Below, in pieces: positions 20,815 through 30,814 of a DNA stretch of 64,000 nt. The notes beneath the pieces were generated by a model. That model was not told where the DNA came from. It saw only the letters and a program-made list of their open reading frames with translations, and made no database searches. How positions within the stretch are numbered: the first letter of the stretch is position 1; every line of letters begins with the position of its first letter. The stretch is from Eubacteriales bacterium (GTDB taxonomy: Bacteria > Bacillota > Clostridia > Acetivibrionales > JANLFN01), in assembly GCA_024655885.1 (NCBI GenBank), contig JANLFN010000006.1, positions 62,001 to 126,000 on the forward strand, read 5' to 3'. The position numbers and the translations under genes are program-made.

Positions 20815-23043
20815 TTATATGTGTTCGTGGATGGTCCTGTTGATCACATCCAGCTGCTGTTTTTTCGTAAGCCTGGTAAAATTGACGGCATAGCCGGATA
20901 CCCTTATGGTGAGCTGGGGGTACTTCTCAGGATGCTCCATGGCGTCCAAAAGGGTCTCTCTCTCGAAGACATTCACATTGATATGGTGTCCGCCCTGCTT
21001 GAAGTAACCGTCGAGAAGAGCCACAAGGTTGCTGATTCTTGTTTCGCCGTCCCGCCCCAGAGCCCTGGGAATAATTGAAAAGGTGTAGGAAATACCGTCC
21101 TGTGCATATTCATAGGGAAGCTTGGCCACAGAACTCAAAACGGCCAGGGCACCCTTGATATCTCTTCCGTGCATGGGGTTTGCCCCCGGAGCCAGGGGTT
21201 CTCCCGTTTTCCTCCCGTCCGGCGTATTCCCCGTCTTCTCACCGTATACCACGTTGGAGGTGATAGTCAACACCGAAAGGGTGGGCATGGAGTTCCTGTA
21301 AGTGCGCTGTTTTCGCAACTTGTCCATGAACAGCTTTATAACCCCGGTTGCAATGGAATCCACGCGGTCGTCGTTATTTCCGAACTTGGGATAGTCTCCT
21401 TCCACCTCGTAGTCTACCACAATGTTGTTTTCATTTCTTATGGGTTTGACCCGGGCATACCTTATAGCGCTCAATGAGTCCGCTACCACCGACAGTCCCG
21501 CGATGCCGCAGGCCATGGTCCTGAACACCTCCCTGTCGTGGAGTGCCATTTGCAGTCTTTCATAGTCATATTTGTCATGCATGGAGTGTATGATGTTCAG
21601 GGTGTTCATGTAAAGCCTGGCCACCCAGTCCAGCACCATATCAAACCTTTCCATCACATCGTCGTAATCCAGGTATTCGGTTTCTACAGCGGAAAACCGC
21701 GGTGCCACCTGGATACCCGTCATCTCATCCCTGCCGCCGTTGATGGCATAAAGCAGCGCTTTGGCAAGGTTGCACCTGGCGCCGAAAAACTGCATCTGTT
21801 TTCCAAGTCTCATGGCGGATACGCAGCAGGCAATTCCATAGTCGTCGCCCCAGTGGTATCTCATGATGTCGTCGTTCTCGTACTGTATGGAACTTGTGTG
21901 AATGGACACCCTGGCGCAAAACCTTTTAAAGGCGGAGGGAAGGCGGACAGACCACAAAACGGTCAAATTGGGTTCAGGCGAAGGTCCCAGGTTGAACAGC
22001 GTATTAAGTATCCTGAAAGAAGATTTGGTCACCAGGGTCCTTCCGTCCAGGCTCATTCCCCCGATGCTCTCGGTCACCCATGTAGGGTCCCCGCTGAAGA
22101 GCTTCTCATATTCGGGCGTTCTTAAAAACCGGACCATTCTCAGCTTGATGACAAACTGGTCGATTAATTCCTGCACCTCTTCCTCGGTGATTTTTCCTTC
22201 CTTTAAATCCCTCTCAAAGTATATGTCCAGGAAAGTGGAGGTTCTTCCCAGGCTCATGGCCGCCCCGTTTTGCTCTTTTATGGCGCCGAGGTATGCAAAG
22301 TACAGCCACTGCACGGCTTCCCTGGAATCCCTTGCAGGCTTTGATATATCAAAGCCGTAGCTTTCCGCCATTTTTTTCAGCAGCTCCAGGGCGTTTATCT
22401 GTTCACGGATTTCTTCCCTGTTGCGGATGGTTTCCGCGTCCATGTAGTCAAATTCCAGGTTTACCATCTCATACTGCTTTTCGGCAATCAGCCGGTCAAC
22501 CCCATAGAGGGGCACTCTCCTGTAGTCCCCTATGATCCTGCCCCTGCCGTATGCGTCGGGGAGCCCTGTAATGATACCCGCTTTTTTAGCCCTCCGCATT
22601 TCTTCGGTATAGACGTCATAAACCCCCTGGTTGTGTGTTTTTCTGAACTGTGTAAATATTTCAACCACATCCGGGTCCACTTGCTTTCCATAGGACTCAC
22701 ACCCTTTTACCACCATTCTTATCCCGCCGAAAGGCATGATGGCCCGCTTCAGGGGTTCATCCGTCTGAAGCCCCACCACCTTTTCCAAGTTTTTGTCAAT
22801 ATAGCCCGGCTTATGGGAAACGATAGTGGAAATGGTATGGGTGTCGATATCCAGTACCCCGCCGTTTTCCCTCTCCTTTCCCAGCAGCCAGGTCACTTTG
22901 TCCCACAGCTTGCGCGTGGTTTCCGAAGCTCCGCTTAAAAAGCCTTCATCTCCTTCATAGGGCGTGTAATTCAGTTGAATGAAGTTCCTCACGTCAATCT
23001 CCGAACACCAGTTGCCCTTCACAAAACCGTCCCATGCTTCCAT
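20815..23043 (-). CDS. pflB: formate C-acetyltransferase (pyruvate formate-lyase)
   Basis: glycyl radical motif RVSGYAVNF near the C-terminus; [12 protein letters not shown] start at 23043 with RBS GAGGTG. Confidence 0.97.
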   Translation of the reverse strand: MEAWDGFVKGNWCSEIDVRNFIQLNYTPYEGDEGFLSGASETTRKLWDKVTWLLGKERENGGVLDIDTHTISTIVSHKPGYIDKNLEKVVGLQTDEPLKRAIMPFGGIRMVVKGCESYGKQVDPDVVEIFTQFRKTHNQGVYDVYTEEMRRAKKAGIITGLPDAYGRGRIIGDYRRVPLYGVDRLIAEKQYEMVNLEFDYMDAETIRNREEIREQINALELLKKMAESYGFDISKPARDSREAVQWLYFAYLGAIKEQNGAAMSLGRTSTFLDIYFERDLKEGKITEEEVQELIDQFVIKLRMVRFLRTPEYEKLFSGDPTWVTESIGGMSLDGRTLVTKSSFRILNTLFNLGPSPEPNLTVLWSVRLPSAFKRFCARVSIHTSSIQYENDDIMRYHWGDDYGIACCVSAMRLGKQMQFFGARCNLAKALLYAINGGRDEMTGIQVAPRFSAVETEYLDYDDVMERFDMVLDWVARLYMNTLNIIHSMHDKYDYERLQMALHDREVFRTMACGIAGLSVVADSLSAIRYARVKPIRNENNIVVDYEVEGDYPKFGNNDDRVDSIATGVIKLFMDKLRKQRTYRNSMPTLSVLTITSNVVYGEKTGNTPDGRKTGEPLAPGANPMHGRDIKGALAVLSSVAKLPYEYAQDGISYTFSIIPRALGRDGETRISNLVALLDGYFKQGGHHINVNVFERETLLDAMEHPEKYPQLTIRVSGYAVNFTRLTKKQQLDVINRTIHEHI

Positions 23044-23127
23044 ACAGCAACACCTCAAATATTTAAGTATTACTATAAATTTGCCCCGATATGGGACAAA
23101 TTATCCATGGGACCGGAGAATGTCAAA

Positions 23128-23168
23128 GGGACAGGTACCGTGGCCCAAAATGCCGCCGTACCTGTCCC
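23128..23168. repeat. inverted repeat of the GGGGACAGG type
   Basis: gggacaggtac-N19-gtacctgtccc, 11-bp perfect arms. Confidence 0.8.
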
Positions 23169-23192
23169 CCTGGCTGTACCTTACCCCGCTCC

Positions 23193-23783
23193 CTATTCCA
23201 GTTCATCCAGGGTCAGGGAAAAGCTTGGTATAAAGTTTTTCATAAAATACTCCACTTCGGGGGCGTTGATTTCCACAATGGACTTGTGGATGGACTCACT
23301 GGCCTTCTTAAACTCCATGTTCCCCGCCTTCACCTCTTCAAGGCATTTGATATAGGCGGCAATCCTGTCAGCGGCCTTGACGATCTTATAGCTTTCATAA
23401 TCGCTTTGTTCCTGGAACAGCAGCCCGGAATACTCTTCCTCCAGCTCCCGGGGCAGCATGGACAGCAGTTTCTTTTTCGACACCTCTTCAATATCCTTGT
23501 AAGCCCGGTTGATTTCAGGGTTGAAGTACTTGATGGGCGTAGGCATGTCTCCGGTAATGATCTCATTGCTGTCATGGAACAGTCCCAGGACCGCAATTCT
23601 GTCCGCATTCACATTTCCTGAAAAAAACCTGTTTTTTATCACAGCCAGGGCATGGGCGATGATGGCCACCTGCAGGCTGTGCTCCTGGATGTTTTCCGGC
23701 TGGGTATTCCTCATAAGGCCCCAGCGGGTTATGTATTTCATCCGTGAAAGGTATGCAAAAAAATGAAATTTCGGTTTGGACAC
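23193..23783 (-). CDS. yfbR: YfbR-like HD-domain 5'-deoxynucleotidase
   Basis: FAYLSRMKYITRWGLMRNTQPENIQEHSLQVAIIAHAL...LFHDSNEIITGDMPTPIKY. Confidence 0.93.
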   Translation of the reverse strand: MSKPKFHFFAYLSRMKYITRWGLMRNTQPENIQEHSLQVAIIAHALAVIKNRFFSGNVNADRIAVLGLFHDSNEIITGDMPTPIKYFNPEINRAYKDIEEVSKKKLLSMLPRELEEEYSGLLFQEQSDYESYKIVKAADRIAAYIKCLEEVKAGNMEFKKASESIHKSIVEINAPEVEYFMKNFIPSFSLTLDELE

Positions 23784-23852
23784 AACACAGCCTCCCTTTT
23801 AACAAAGCAAAACTTTTGATCCCTATGCCCTGCTGCGTGGACTCCGGCCTGC

Positions 23853-25004
23853 TCATACCCAATAGATTTCGTCAAAGCAGCTCAGGGCAAAATTATCGGT
23901 CATCCCTGCAATAAAATCAATCACTTTTTGTTCATTGGTGTCCTCTTCGGTATAGCCAATATCCTGAATAAAGTTGTAAAACTTCTGGTAAATCTTCATC
24001 TCGCTGTTTTTCATTTTTTCCAGGTCTTCTGTATTCTCCAGGAGATTGAAAAACAGGCCTTCCAGGGTGTTTTCCGCCGTTTTTTCATACCTTTTGATCT
24101 TGTCCGCCTGGTAGATCAACCGCACATTTTCATTGATGAGGGCCTCCAGGGCCTTCCCTTTATCCGGGCTTAACTGGATGCAGTCTTTGTTATAGCTGTT
24201 TTCTATAATATCACAGACCAGGGTATTTATGATTTCCCCGTTTGTAAAGCCCAGCTCCTTTCGGATTTCTCTGGAAATATCATTGATATCTATCAGGTGT
24301 ACTCTTATGGCGTCCTCAATATCCCTTCCCACATAGGCAATTCTGTCCACCAGCCTTACCACACACCCTTCCAGCGTATAGGGCATTTGAGGCTGCCGGC
24401 CCAGCTCCTTCAAACTGGAAAAATCCTTGCTTCCGTCCCTTTCCAGGCGGTATTCGCCGTACTTCTCCCCGCAGTGGCACGCAATCCCGTCTCTCACTTC
24501 AAAAGTGAGGTTGAGCCCGCACTTCTCATTTATCTTTTCCCTTGAAACCCGGGTCGCCAGCCTGTCTACAACCCTGAGGCTGTGCAGCTCGTGCTGGAAG
24601 GAGTAGCTGCTGTTAATTTTTTTCAGGCACCTGTCCAGCACCTTTTCGCCTGTGTGGCCGAAAGGCGCATGCCCCAGGTCATGGCCCAGGGCAATGGCAT
24701 AAGTGAGGTCCTGGTTCAGGTTCAGGGTCCTGGCAATGGTAACGGCAATGGAGCCCACATAGAGCACATGCTCCATCCGGGTGCAAATGTGGTCGTTTTT
24801 CGCATTGAAGAACACCTGGGTCTTATGTCTTAACCTCCTGAATTCCATGGAGTAGAGTATCCTGTTGGCATCTCTCTCATACTCCGTCCTGACAGGACAC
24901 TTTGCCTCATGGATGATCCTGCCCTTGGACCTGCTGCTTTTTGCAGCGTAAGGGCTCAACATTTCTTCCTGCTTTTCCCTGATCTCTCTCCACGCAGCTC
25001 CCAT
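23853..25004 (-). CDS. dgt: deoxyguanosinetriphosphate triphosphohydrolase-like HD protein
   Basis: YSMEFRRLRHKTQVFF...RMEHVLYVGSIAVTIARTL...ALGHDLGHAPFGHTGE. Confidence 0.93.
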   Translation of the reverse strand: MGAAWREIREKQEEMLSPYAAKSSRSKGRIIHEAKCPVRTEYERDANRILYSMEFRRLRHKTQVFFNAKNDHICTRMEHVLYVGSIAVTIARTLNLNQDLTYAIALGHDLGHAPFGHTGEKVLDRCLKKINSSYSFQHELHSLRVVDRLATRVSREKINEKCGLNLTFEVRDGIACHCGEKYGEYRLERDGSKDFSSLKELGRQPQMPYTLEGCVVRLVDRIAYVGRDIEDAIRVHLIDINDISREIRKELGFTNGEIINTLVCDIIENSYNKDCIQLSPDKGKALEALINENVRLIYQADKIKRYEKTAENTLEGLFFNLLENTEDLEKMKNSEMKIYQKFYNFIQDIGYTEEDTNEQKVIDFIAGMTDNFALSCFDEIYWV

Positions 25005-25213
25005 GTTCCACCTCTCCCCAAGGCCAAATTTAATGCGATAATATAATTATACAAAAATGAACATTTTATAACAATACAATTGTTCTGGTGAACACTATAA
25101 TGTTTGTACAACTCTATGCTATAATAGAAAAGGATTTTGCTTTTTGTCGAAGAAATCCTCATGGACATGGAAGGCAAACTACAGTCAAATACGGATGGAA
25201 CGGATGGTGTTTT

Positions 25214-26653
25214 ATGGCGTATAAAGACCTGCAGGACTTTATAAATGTACTGGAACAAAAACATCTTTTAAAGAGGATCAGTGTGGAAGTAGACAGCCAT
25301 CTTGAAATAACCGAAATCACCGACAGGGTGGTTAAAGCCGGCGGCCCCGCCCTGCTGTTTGAGAAGGTGAAGGGTTCGCCCTACCCTGTGCTCATCAATG
25401 CCTTTGGAAGCTATGAACGGCTTAACCTGGCCCTGGAGGTAGACGACATCAACGACATATCCAAACTGATCAGTGACTTCATGGACATGTCGAGCTACCT
25501 GGGCCTTGTAAACAAGATGAAGTCGGTCCCCAAGCTTGCACGGCTTGCAAAGGTATTCCCCTGGAAGGTCCCTACGGCAGCCTGCCAGGAGGTGGTGGAA
25601 GAGCCCGACCTTTCCAAGCTGCCGGTCCTGAAGTGCTGGCCTGAAGACGGCGGAAGATTTATGACCCTCCCTCTGGTCGTTACCAAAGACCCTGAAACAG
25701 GGATGCAGAACATGGGAATGTACAGGCTCCAGGTGTACGACAGGAACACGACGGGTATGCACTGGCATCTCCATAAGGATGGAAGAGCCATCTATGAAAA
25801 GTACAGGAAGCTGGGCGGCAAAATGCCCGTATCCGTTGCTCTGGGCTGCGACCCCGCCACCATTTACTCGGCTACTGCCCCGCTGCCCAAAGAAATTGAC
25901 GAAATGCTGTTTGCGGGATTTTTGAGAAAAATGCCCCTGCCCATTGTAAAGTGCAAGACAAACGATATTTACGTCCCTGCCAACGCCGAGTTTATACTGG
26001 AAGGCTATGTGGATGTGGACGAGCTCCGGGAGGAGGGACCCTTCGGAGACCATACCGGTTATTATTCCCTGAAGGACATGTACCCCGTATTCCACGTCAC
26101 CTGCCTCACCCGGCGGAAAAACCCGGTATACCCGGCCACCGTTGTAGGCAAGCCCCCCATGGAGGACTGTTACCTGGGCAAGGCCACCGAGAGGATATTC
26201 CTGCCTCTGCTTAGGATTCAATGCCCGGAAATTGTGGACATGAATTTCCCCCTGGAAGGCGTGTTCCACAACTGCGTCATCGTTTCCATCAAAAAGCGCT
26301 ATCCCGGGCAGGCAAAAAAAGTGATGCACGCACTGTGGGGGATGGGACAGATGATGTACACCAAAATGATTGTGGTGGTGGACGAAAATATAAACCCCCA
26401 CGACCTTTCCACCGTTGCCTGGAAGGTTTTTAACAACATAGACGCCGCCAGGGACCTGGTTATCGTGGAGGGGCCTCTTGACGCGCTGGACCATGCATCC
26501 CCCCTTCCCCACTATGGACACAAGCTGGGCATAGACGCCACAAAGAAAGGCCCCTCCGAAGGCCATTTCAGGGAATGGCCCAACGATATAGAAATGGACA
26601 GTGAAACCAAAGAACTGGTTATCCGGAGGTGGAAAGAGTATGGTATTGAGTAA
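25214..26653 (+). CDS. UbiD-family decarboxylase
   Basis: YKDLQDFINVLEQKHLLKRISVEVD...EGPFGDHTGYYS...; start preferred at ATG 25214 over 25088. Confidence 0.93.
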   Translation: MAYKDLQDFINVLEQKHLLKRISVEVDSHLEITEITDRVVKAGGPALLFEKVKGSPYPVLINAFGSYERLNLALEVDDINDISKLISDFMDMSSYLGLVNKMKSVPKLARLAKVFPWKVPTAACQEVVEEPDLSKLPVLKCWPEDGGRFMTLPLVVTKDPETGMQNMGMYRLQVYDRNTTGMHWHLHKDGRAIYEKYRKLGGKMPVSVALGCDPATIYSATAPLPKEIDEMLFAGFLRKMPLPIVKCKTNDIYVPANAEFILEGYVDVDELREEGPFGDHTGYYSLKDMYPVFHVTCLTRRKNPVYPATVVGKPPMEDCYLGKATERIFLPLLRIQCPEIVDMNFPLEGVFHNCVIVSIKKRYPGQAKKVMHALWGMGQMMYTKMIVVVDENINPHDLSTVAWKVFNNIDAARDLVIVEGPLDALDHASPLPHYGHKLGIDATKKGPSEGHFREWPNDIEMDSETKELVIRRWKEYGIE

Positions 26654-27500
26654 GCTCAGGACCTACGGGGAGCTTGTCATGTTTTCACATACTCTTTTTT
26701 CCATTCCTTTTGGACTGATAGCCATGTTCCTGGCTGCAGACGGGCTTCCGTCCCCATGGATAACCCTGTGGACCTTGATTGCGCTGGTCAGTGCCAGGAC
26801 AGCCGCAAACGCTTTAAACCGGGTGGTGGACAAGGATATTGACGCCTTGAACCCCAGGACCGCGGGAAGACATTTTCCAAAAGGCCTGGTTAAGACCTCC
26901 GAGGTGCTCCTCTTCATACTGGTATGCCTGGGACTCTTGGTGCTTTCCGCCTTCATGCTGAACCCCGTGTGTGTGGTACTGCTTCCTGTGCCCCTCTTCA
27001 TTTTTTTCGTCTATTCCTTTACTAAAAGGTTCACCTGGGCATGCCACATCATTCTGGGCATGGCCTGCGGAGGAGCTCCTGTGGGCGCGTGGATCGCCGT
27101 AACGGGGAATATCACTTGGGTTTCACTAATCCTGGGGACGATAGTCATGTTCTGGGTGGCCGGCTTTGACATTATATATGGCGCGCAGGATGTGGATTTT
27201 GACAGGGAAGAAGGCCTTTATTCCATACCCTCGGTATTCGGAGTAAAGAAGGCTTTAATTGTATCGGCGGTGTTTCACTTCCTCTGTGTCCTGCTTCTTA
27301 TTTACGTGGGCTTTTTAGCCCGTTTGGGCTGGATTTACGCTGCAGGCGTGGCCATAGGCACTTGTCTTCTGTTCTACGAGCACCGGATCGTCTCACCCAC
27401 CAACTTAAAAAACGTAACCATCGCATCCTACAGCGTAAACCAGGTTGTAAGTACGGTACTGCTGGTATTTACTACGGCAGATATATTTATTCTGAGGTGA
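26640..27500 (+). CDS. UbiA-family prenyltransferase (MqnP-like)
   Basis: ANALNRVVDKDIDALNPRT and FDIIYGAQDVDFDREEGLYS Asp-rich motifs; start at 26640 overlaps the ubiD stop with RBS ggaggtgg. Confidence 0.93.
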   Translation: MVLSKLRTYGELVMFSHTLFSIPFGLIAMFLAADGLPSPWITLWTLIALVSARTAANALNRVVDKDIDALNPRTAGRHFPKGLVKTSEVLLFILVCLGLLVLSAFMLNPVCVVLLPVPLFIFFVYSFTKRFTWACHIILGMACGGAPVGAWIAVTGNITWVSLILGTIVMFWVAGFDIIYGAQDVDFDREEGLYSIPSVFGVKKALIVSAVFHFLCVLLLIYVGFLARLGWIYAAGVAIGTCLLFYEHRIVSPTNLKNVTIASYSVNQVVSTVLLVFTTADIFILR

Positions 27501-27504
27501 TAAC

Positions 27505-28086
27505 GTGTCCAGGTATATCGTGGGCATTACAGGCGCCAGCGGCAGCATCTACGCCGTCAGGCTGGTGGAAGAGCTTTTGAAATACGGTCATGAGGTGCAT
27601 CTCGTCATAACCGACAATGGACGTAAAGTGATGGCTTATGAGACAGGGTTGGACGGCGGGCAAATACTGCAAAAGACAGGCGGCATCAGCCGCAGGTCCG
27701 GCATTTATGACAACAGCGACCTGTTCGCTCCTATCGCAAGCGGTTCATTCAAAACGGACGGAATGGTTGTGATCCCTTGCTCCATGGCCACCCTGGGGGA
27801 AATAGCCTCAGGTTCTTCCAAGAATCTGCTGGGCAGGGCTGCCGATGTGTGTATCAAAGAAAAAAGAAAGCTTGTGCTGGTTCCCAGGGAAACCCCCTTA
27901 AGCAGCCTACACCTCAGAAACATGCTGACCTTAAGTGAGGCGGGAGTCCTTATTTTTCCGGCGATGCCCGCTTTCTACCACAGGCCTTCCAGTGTTGGGG
28001 AGATGGTGGACTTTATCGTCGGAAGAGTGCTGGACAGCCTTGGAGTAAAAAATGAGCTCTATAAGGAATGGGACGGAGGGAGTTGA
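27505..28086 (+). CDS. UbiX-family flavin prenyltransferase
   Basis: GTG start after GAGGTGATAAC; YIVGITGASGSIYAVRLVEELL...VLVPRETPLSSLHLRNMLTLSEAGVLIFPAMPAFY. Confidence 0.95.
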   Translation: MSRYIVGITGASGSIYAVRLVEELLKYGHEVHLVITDNGRKVMAYETGLDGGQILQKTGGISRRSGIYDNSDLFAPIASGSFKTDGMVVIPCSMATLGEIASGSSKNLLGRAADVCIKEKRKLVLVPRETPLSSLHLRNMLTLSEAGVLIFPAMPAFYHRPSSVGEMVDFIVGRVLDSLGVKNELYKEWDGGS

Positions 28087-28133
28087 GAGCGGAGGGTTGA
28101 GATTGGAAAGCGGAGAGCGGAGAGTTGAAAGGA
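28082..28133 (+). repeat. short degenerate GCGGAGAG/GTTGA purine-rich repeat downstream of ubiX
   Basis: gttgagagcggagggttgagattggaaagcggagagcggagagttgaaagg. Confidence 0.6.
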
Positions 28134-28171
28134 TAGGATAAAACATAAACAAAGGTTGAACGGAGGTATTC

Positions 28172-29107
28172 ATGATGAAAAAAATAATTTCTTTGATCTT
28201 TATTGCTTCTTTGGCTGCTGCTTTGGTTTCGTGTACAGGCGGGGCAAAAAAAGCTTCGGAGCCTTTAAGCATCGGCGTACTGCCCGATGTAGACTCCATC
28301 CCTCTCATCCTGGCCGACCACAACGGATACTTTGAGAAAGCGGGGGTAAAAGTGGATATCCAGCACTTTAAAAGTGCGGCGGAAAGGGACAGCGCCTTTC
28401 AAAGCGGAAAGATCGACGGCGCCATATCCGATGTTATGGCTGCGGCTCTCGCAAAGGAGGGCGGCTTCGATGTAAAAATCACCTCCATGACCAGCGGAAG
28501 CTATAAGCTGCTGGCAAGCAACAAATCGGACATAAAGGACATCGCCGGGCTCAAAGGGAAAAATGTTGCGATTTCAAAGAATACCATTATCGAATACGTT
28601 ACCGACAGTGCGCTTTCTAAGGTAAATATCAAACCGGAGGAAGTAAACAAGGTGGTCATACCCCAAATCCAGGTAAGGCTTGAAATGCTCCAGAACGGCA
28701 AGGTGGACGCGGCAACGCTTCCCGAGCCCATGGCTTCGGTGGCCATTGGAAACGGAGCAAAGCTTTTGAGCAGTTCGGATAAGCTGGGCATTAATCCGGG
28801 GGTCATTGTTTTTACCAAAAAATCCGCCGATTCCAAGGCCGAAGAAATAAAATCCTTTTACAATGCCTATAACCAGGCTGTCGAGTATTTGCAAAAGGAA
28901 AACGTTTCAAGTTATATCGATATACTCATTAAAGAATCCGGTTTCCCGGAATCGGTGAGAGGGACCATTGTGCTTCCCTCCTATGCTAAAGCGGCTCTGC
29001 CGTCCGTAAGCGACTTTGACAGTGTGATTCAATGGCTGAAGGACAAGGCACTCATAAAGAATGCCTATAAATTCGATGACTTAGTGGACCAAAGGTTTGT
29101 GAGGTAG
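28172..29107 (+). CDS. ABC transporter substrate-binding lipoprotein, NMT1/SsuA-like
   Basis: lipobox ALVSC; PLSIGVLPDVDSIPLILADHNGYFEKAGVKVDIQHFKSAAERDSAFQSGKIDGAISD. Confidence 0.9.
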   Translation: MMKKIISLIFIASLAAALVSCTGGAKKASEPLSIGVLPDVDSIPLILADHNGYFEKAGVKVDIQHFKSAAERDSAFQSGKIDGAISDVMAAALAKEGGFDVKITSMTSGSYKLLASNKSDIKDIAGLKGKNVAISKNTIIEYVTDSALSKVNIKPEEVNKVVIPQIQVRLEMLQNGKVDAATLPEPMASVAIGNGAKLLSSSDKLGINPGVIVFTKKSADSKAEEIKSFYNAYNQAVEYLQKENVSSYIDILIKESGFPESVRGTIVLPSYAKAALPSVSDFDSVIQWLKDKALIKNAYKFDDLVDQRFVR

Positions 29108-29113
29108 GGTTGA

Positions 29114-29866
29114 ATGCTTGAAATCAAAGGCCTGACCGTTAAATACAAAGTTGAGGGAAAGGAGTGCCTTGCCCTGCACCATCTGGACATGAAGCTGGAA
29201 GAAGGCGATATCTGCGCAGTCATCGGGCCTTCCGGCTGTGGCAAGAGCACTCTTCTCCATGTACTCTCGGGCATCCTTTCCGACTATTCGGGCTTGGTGA
29301 CAATAGACGGAGGACCTGTTGATCCCAAGCAGAAGCGCATCGGGTTCGTACCCCAGAATTACGGCCTTCTGGAGTGGGCAAACGCCTACGACAATGCGCT
29401 GCTGGGGCTTGACATCAAACATGAGAGCCGGCTGGGGCAGGGGCCGTATATTGAATACATCCTGAAGCAGTTGGGGTTGTGGGATATAAGGTCCAAGTAC
29501 CCCAGCCAGTTGAGCGGCGGACAGAAGCAGAGGATCGCCATTGCCCGGTCATTCATACTGAAGCCCCACCTGCTGCTTATGGATGAGCCGTTTTCGGCTT
29601 TGGATGCCATCACCCGTGAAGAAATCCAGGATTTGTTCCTTGAAGTGTGGAAGGAAAATAAGGTCTCCACGGTTTTTGTGACCCACAGCATGGAAGAAGC
29701 CGTCTATATAGGCAGAAAAATTGCCGTCATGTCTCCTTCCCCCGGACGGATTGTAAAGGTTCTTGAAAACCCTCTTTTCGGCGCCGGAAATTTGAGGCTG
29801 AGGGATGAGTACTACCGCTTCGTCATGGAGCTGAGAAAAATGGCAAAAGAGGAATGGTCCAATTGA
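29114..29866 (+). CDS. ABC transporter ATP-binding protein (SsuB/TauB-like)
   Basis: Walker A GPSGCGKST, LSGGQKQR signature, LLMDEPFSALD. Confidence 0.95.
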   Translation: MLEIKGLTVKYKVEGKECLALHHLDMKLEEGDICAVIGPSGCGKSTLLHVLSGILSDYSGLVTIDGGPVDPKQKRIGFVPQNYGLLEWANAYDNALLGLDIKHESRLGQGPYIEYILKQLGLWDIRSKYPSQLSGGQKQRIAIARSFILKPHLLLMDEPFSALDAITREEIQDLFLEVWKENKVSTVFVTHSMEEAVYIGRKIAVMSPSPGRIVKVLENPLFGAGNLRLRDEYYRFVMELRKMAKEEWSN

Positions 29867-30606
29867 GCAGAAAAAACAAAATTACAGGCTATTTGGCCGC
29901 ATTGATTTTTTTATTCGCCGCATGGTACGGGCTGTCTTTTCTCGCACAAATACCCTTTTTACCCTCTCCTGCGGTGGTTTTTGTAAACATCAAGAAAATA
30001 TTTATCTCGGATATCCTGGTCCATCTGGTCTACAGCCTGTGGAGGATTGCCGCCGGCATCACCGCATCGGTCCTTGTCGGCATCCCCCTCGGGCTGTGCA
30101 TGGGCTATTACAAGACCTGGGACAAGCTTCTTTCCCCGGTAGTCTACTTCACCTACCCCATCCCCAAAATCGCGCTTATACCCCTGATTATGCTTATTTT
30201 CGGGCTTGGGGAACTGTCTAAAATCGCCATGATCTTTCTCATCGTGGTCTTCCAGATTATCGTGTCGGCCAGGGATTCGGGAAGAGCCATTCCCAAGGAA
30301 ACCTTTTATTCCCTGTATTCCCTGGGGGCCGGTTCCCTTGATATTTTCAGGAGGGTTATCCTGCCCGCCTCCCTGCCCGGCCTGCTCACCTCCATCCGCA
30401 TAAGCCTGGGCACCTCCCTGTCGGTGCTTTTCTTTACCGAGACCTTCGGCACCCAGTACGGCATGGGATATTTCATCATGGATTCGTGGATGCGGGTAAA
30501 CTACATCGACATGTTTTCCGGTATCCTGGTGCTGAGTGTGGCCGGGTTCCTCCTTTTCTTCCTGGTGGACCTGCTGGAAAGGCTTTTGTGCCCCTGGAAG
30601 CCCTGA
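29854..30606 (+). CDS. ABC transporter permease (SsuC/TauC-like)
   Basis: multi-TM protein, IALIPLIMLIFGLGELSK...ILPASLPGLLTSIRISLG EAA loop; overlaps the ATPase gene. Confidence 0.93.
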   Translation: MVQLSRKNKITGYLAALIFLFAAWYGLSFLAQIPFLPSPAVVFVNIKKIFISDILVHLVYSLWRIAAGITASVLVGIPLGLCMGYYKTWDKLLSPVVYFTYPIPKIALIPLIMLIFGLGELSKIAMIFLIVVFQIIVSARDSGRAIPKETFYSLYSLGAGSLDIFRRVILPASLPGLLTSIRISLGTSLSVLFFTETFGTQYGMGYFIMDSWMRVNYIDMFSGILVLSVAGFLLFFLVDLLERLLCPWKP

Positions 30607-30814
30607 CTGCTCCCGGCATGTTATATCCCGCTGTTTCGCTCTGCTGCGCGTGAAAACGGTCAATTTTTTCTTTATCCTCACAGGAGTTTTTTATCTAATC
30701 TGCCTTTTCTGGCAAAAGAGTAGCATTTCCAGGACGAATTTCAAATTTCCCTATAATTGTTTTACCATCAACATCATACAGTGGAATTTCTTTAACTCAT
30801 ATTTCGCCGGAGCC

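Noticed and set aside
21538-22125. 195-aa + strand ORF within pflB
   Set aside because: Antisense shadow of pflB; no independent evidence.
25081-25094. TGTTCTGGTGAACA palindrome in the dgt/ubiD divergent promoter, considered as a LexA/SOS box
   Set aside because: Firmicute LexA boxes are GAAC-N4-GTTC; this dyad has the opposite arrangement and no SOS genes are nearby.
25268-26566. 432-aa minus-strand ORF antisense to ubiD
   Set aside because: His/Gly/Val-rich translation typical of the antisense of a GC-rich gene; the UbiD frame has clear family motifs.
29959-30681. 240-aa minus-strand ORF antisense to the ABC permease
   Set aside because: Low-complexity Gly/Gln/Asp-rich translation with no fold; the permease frame is convincing.
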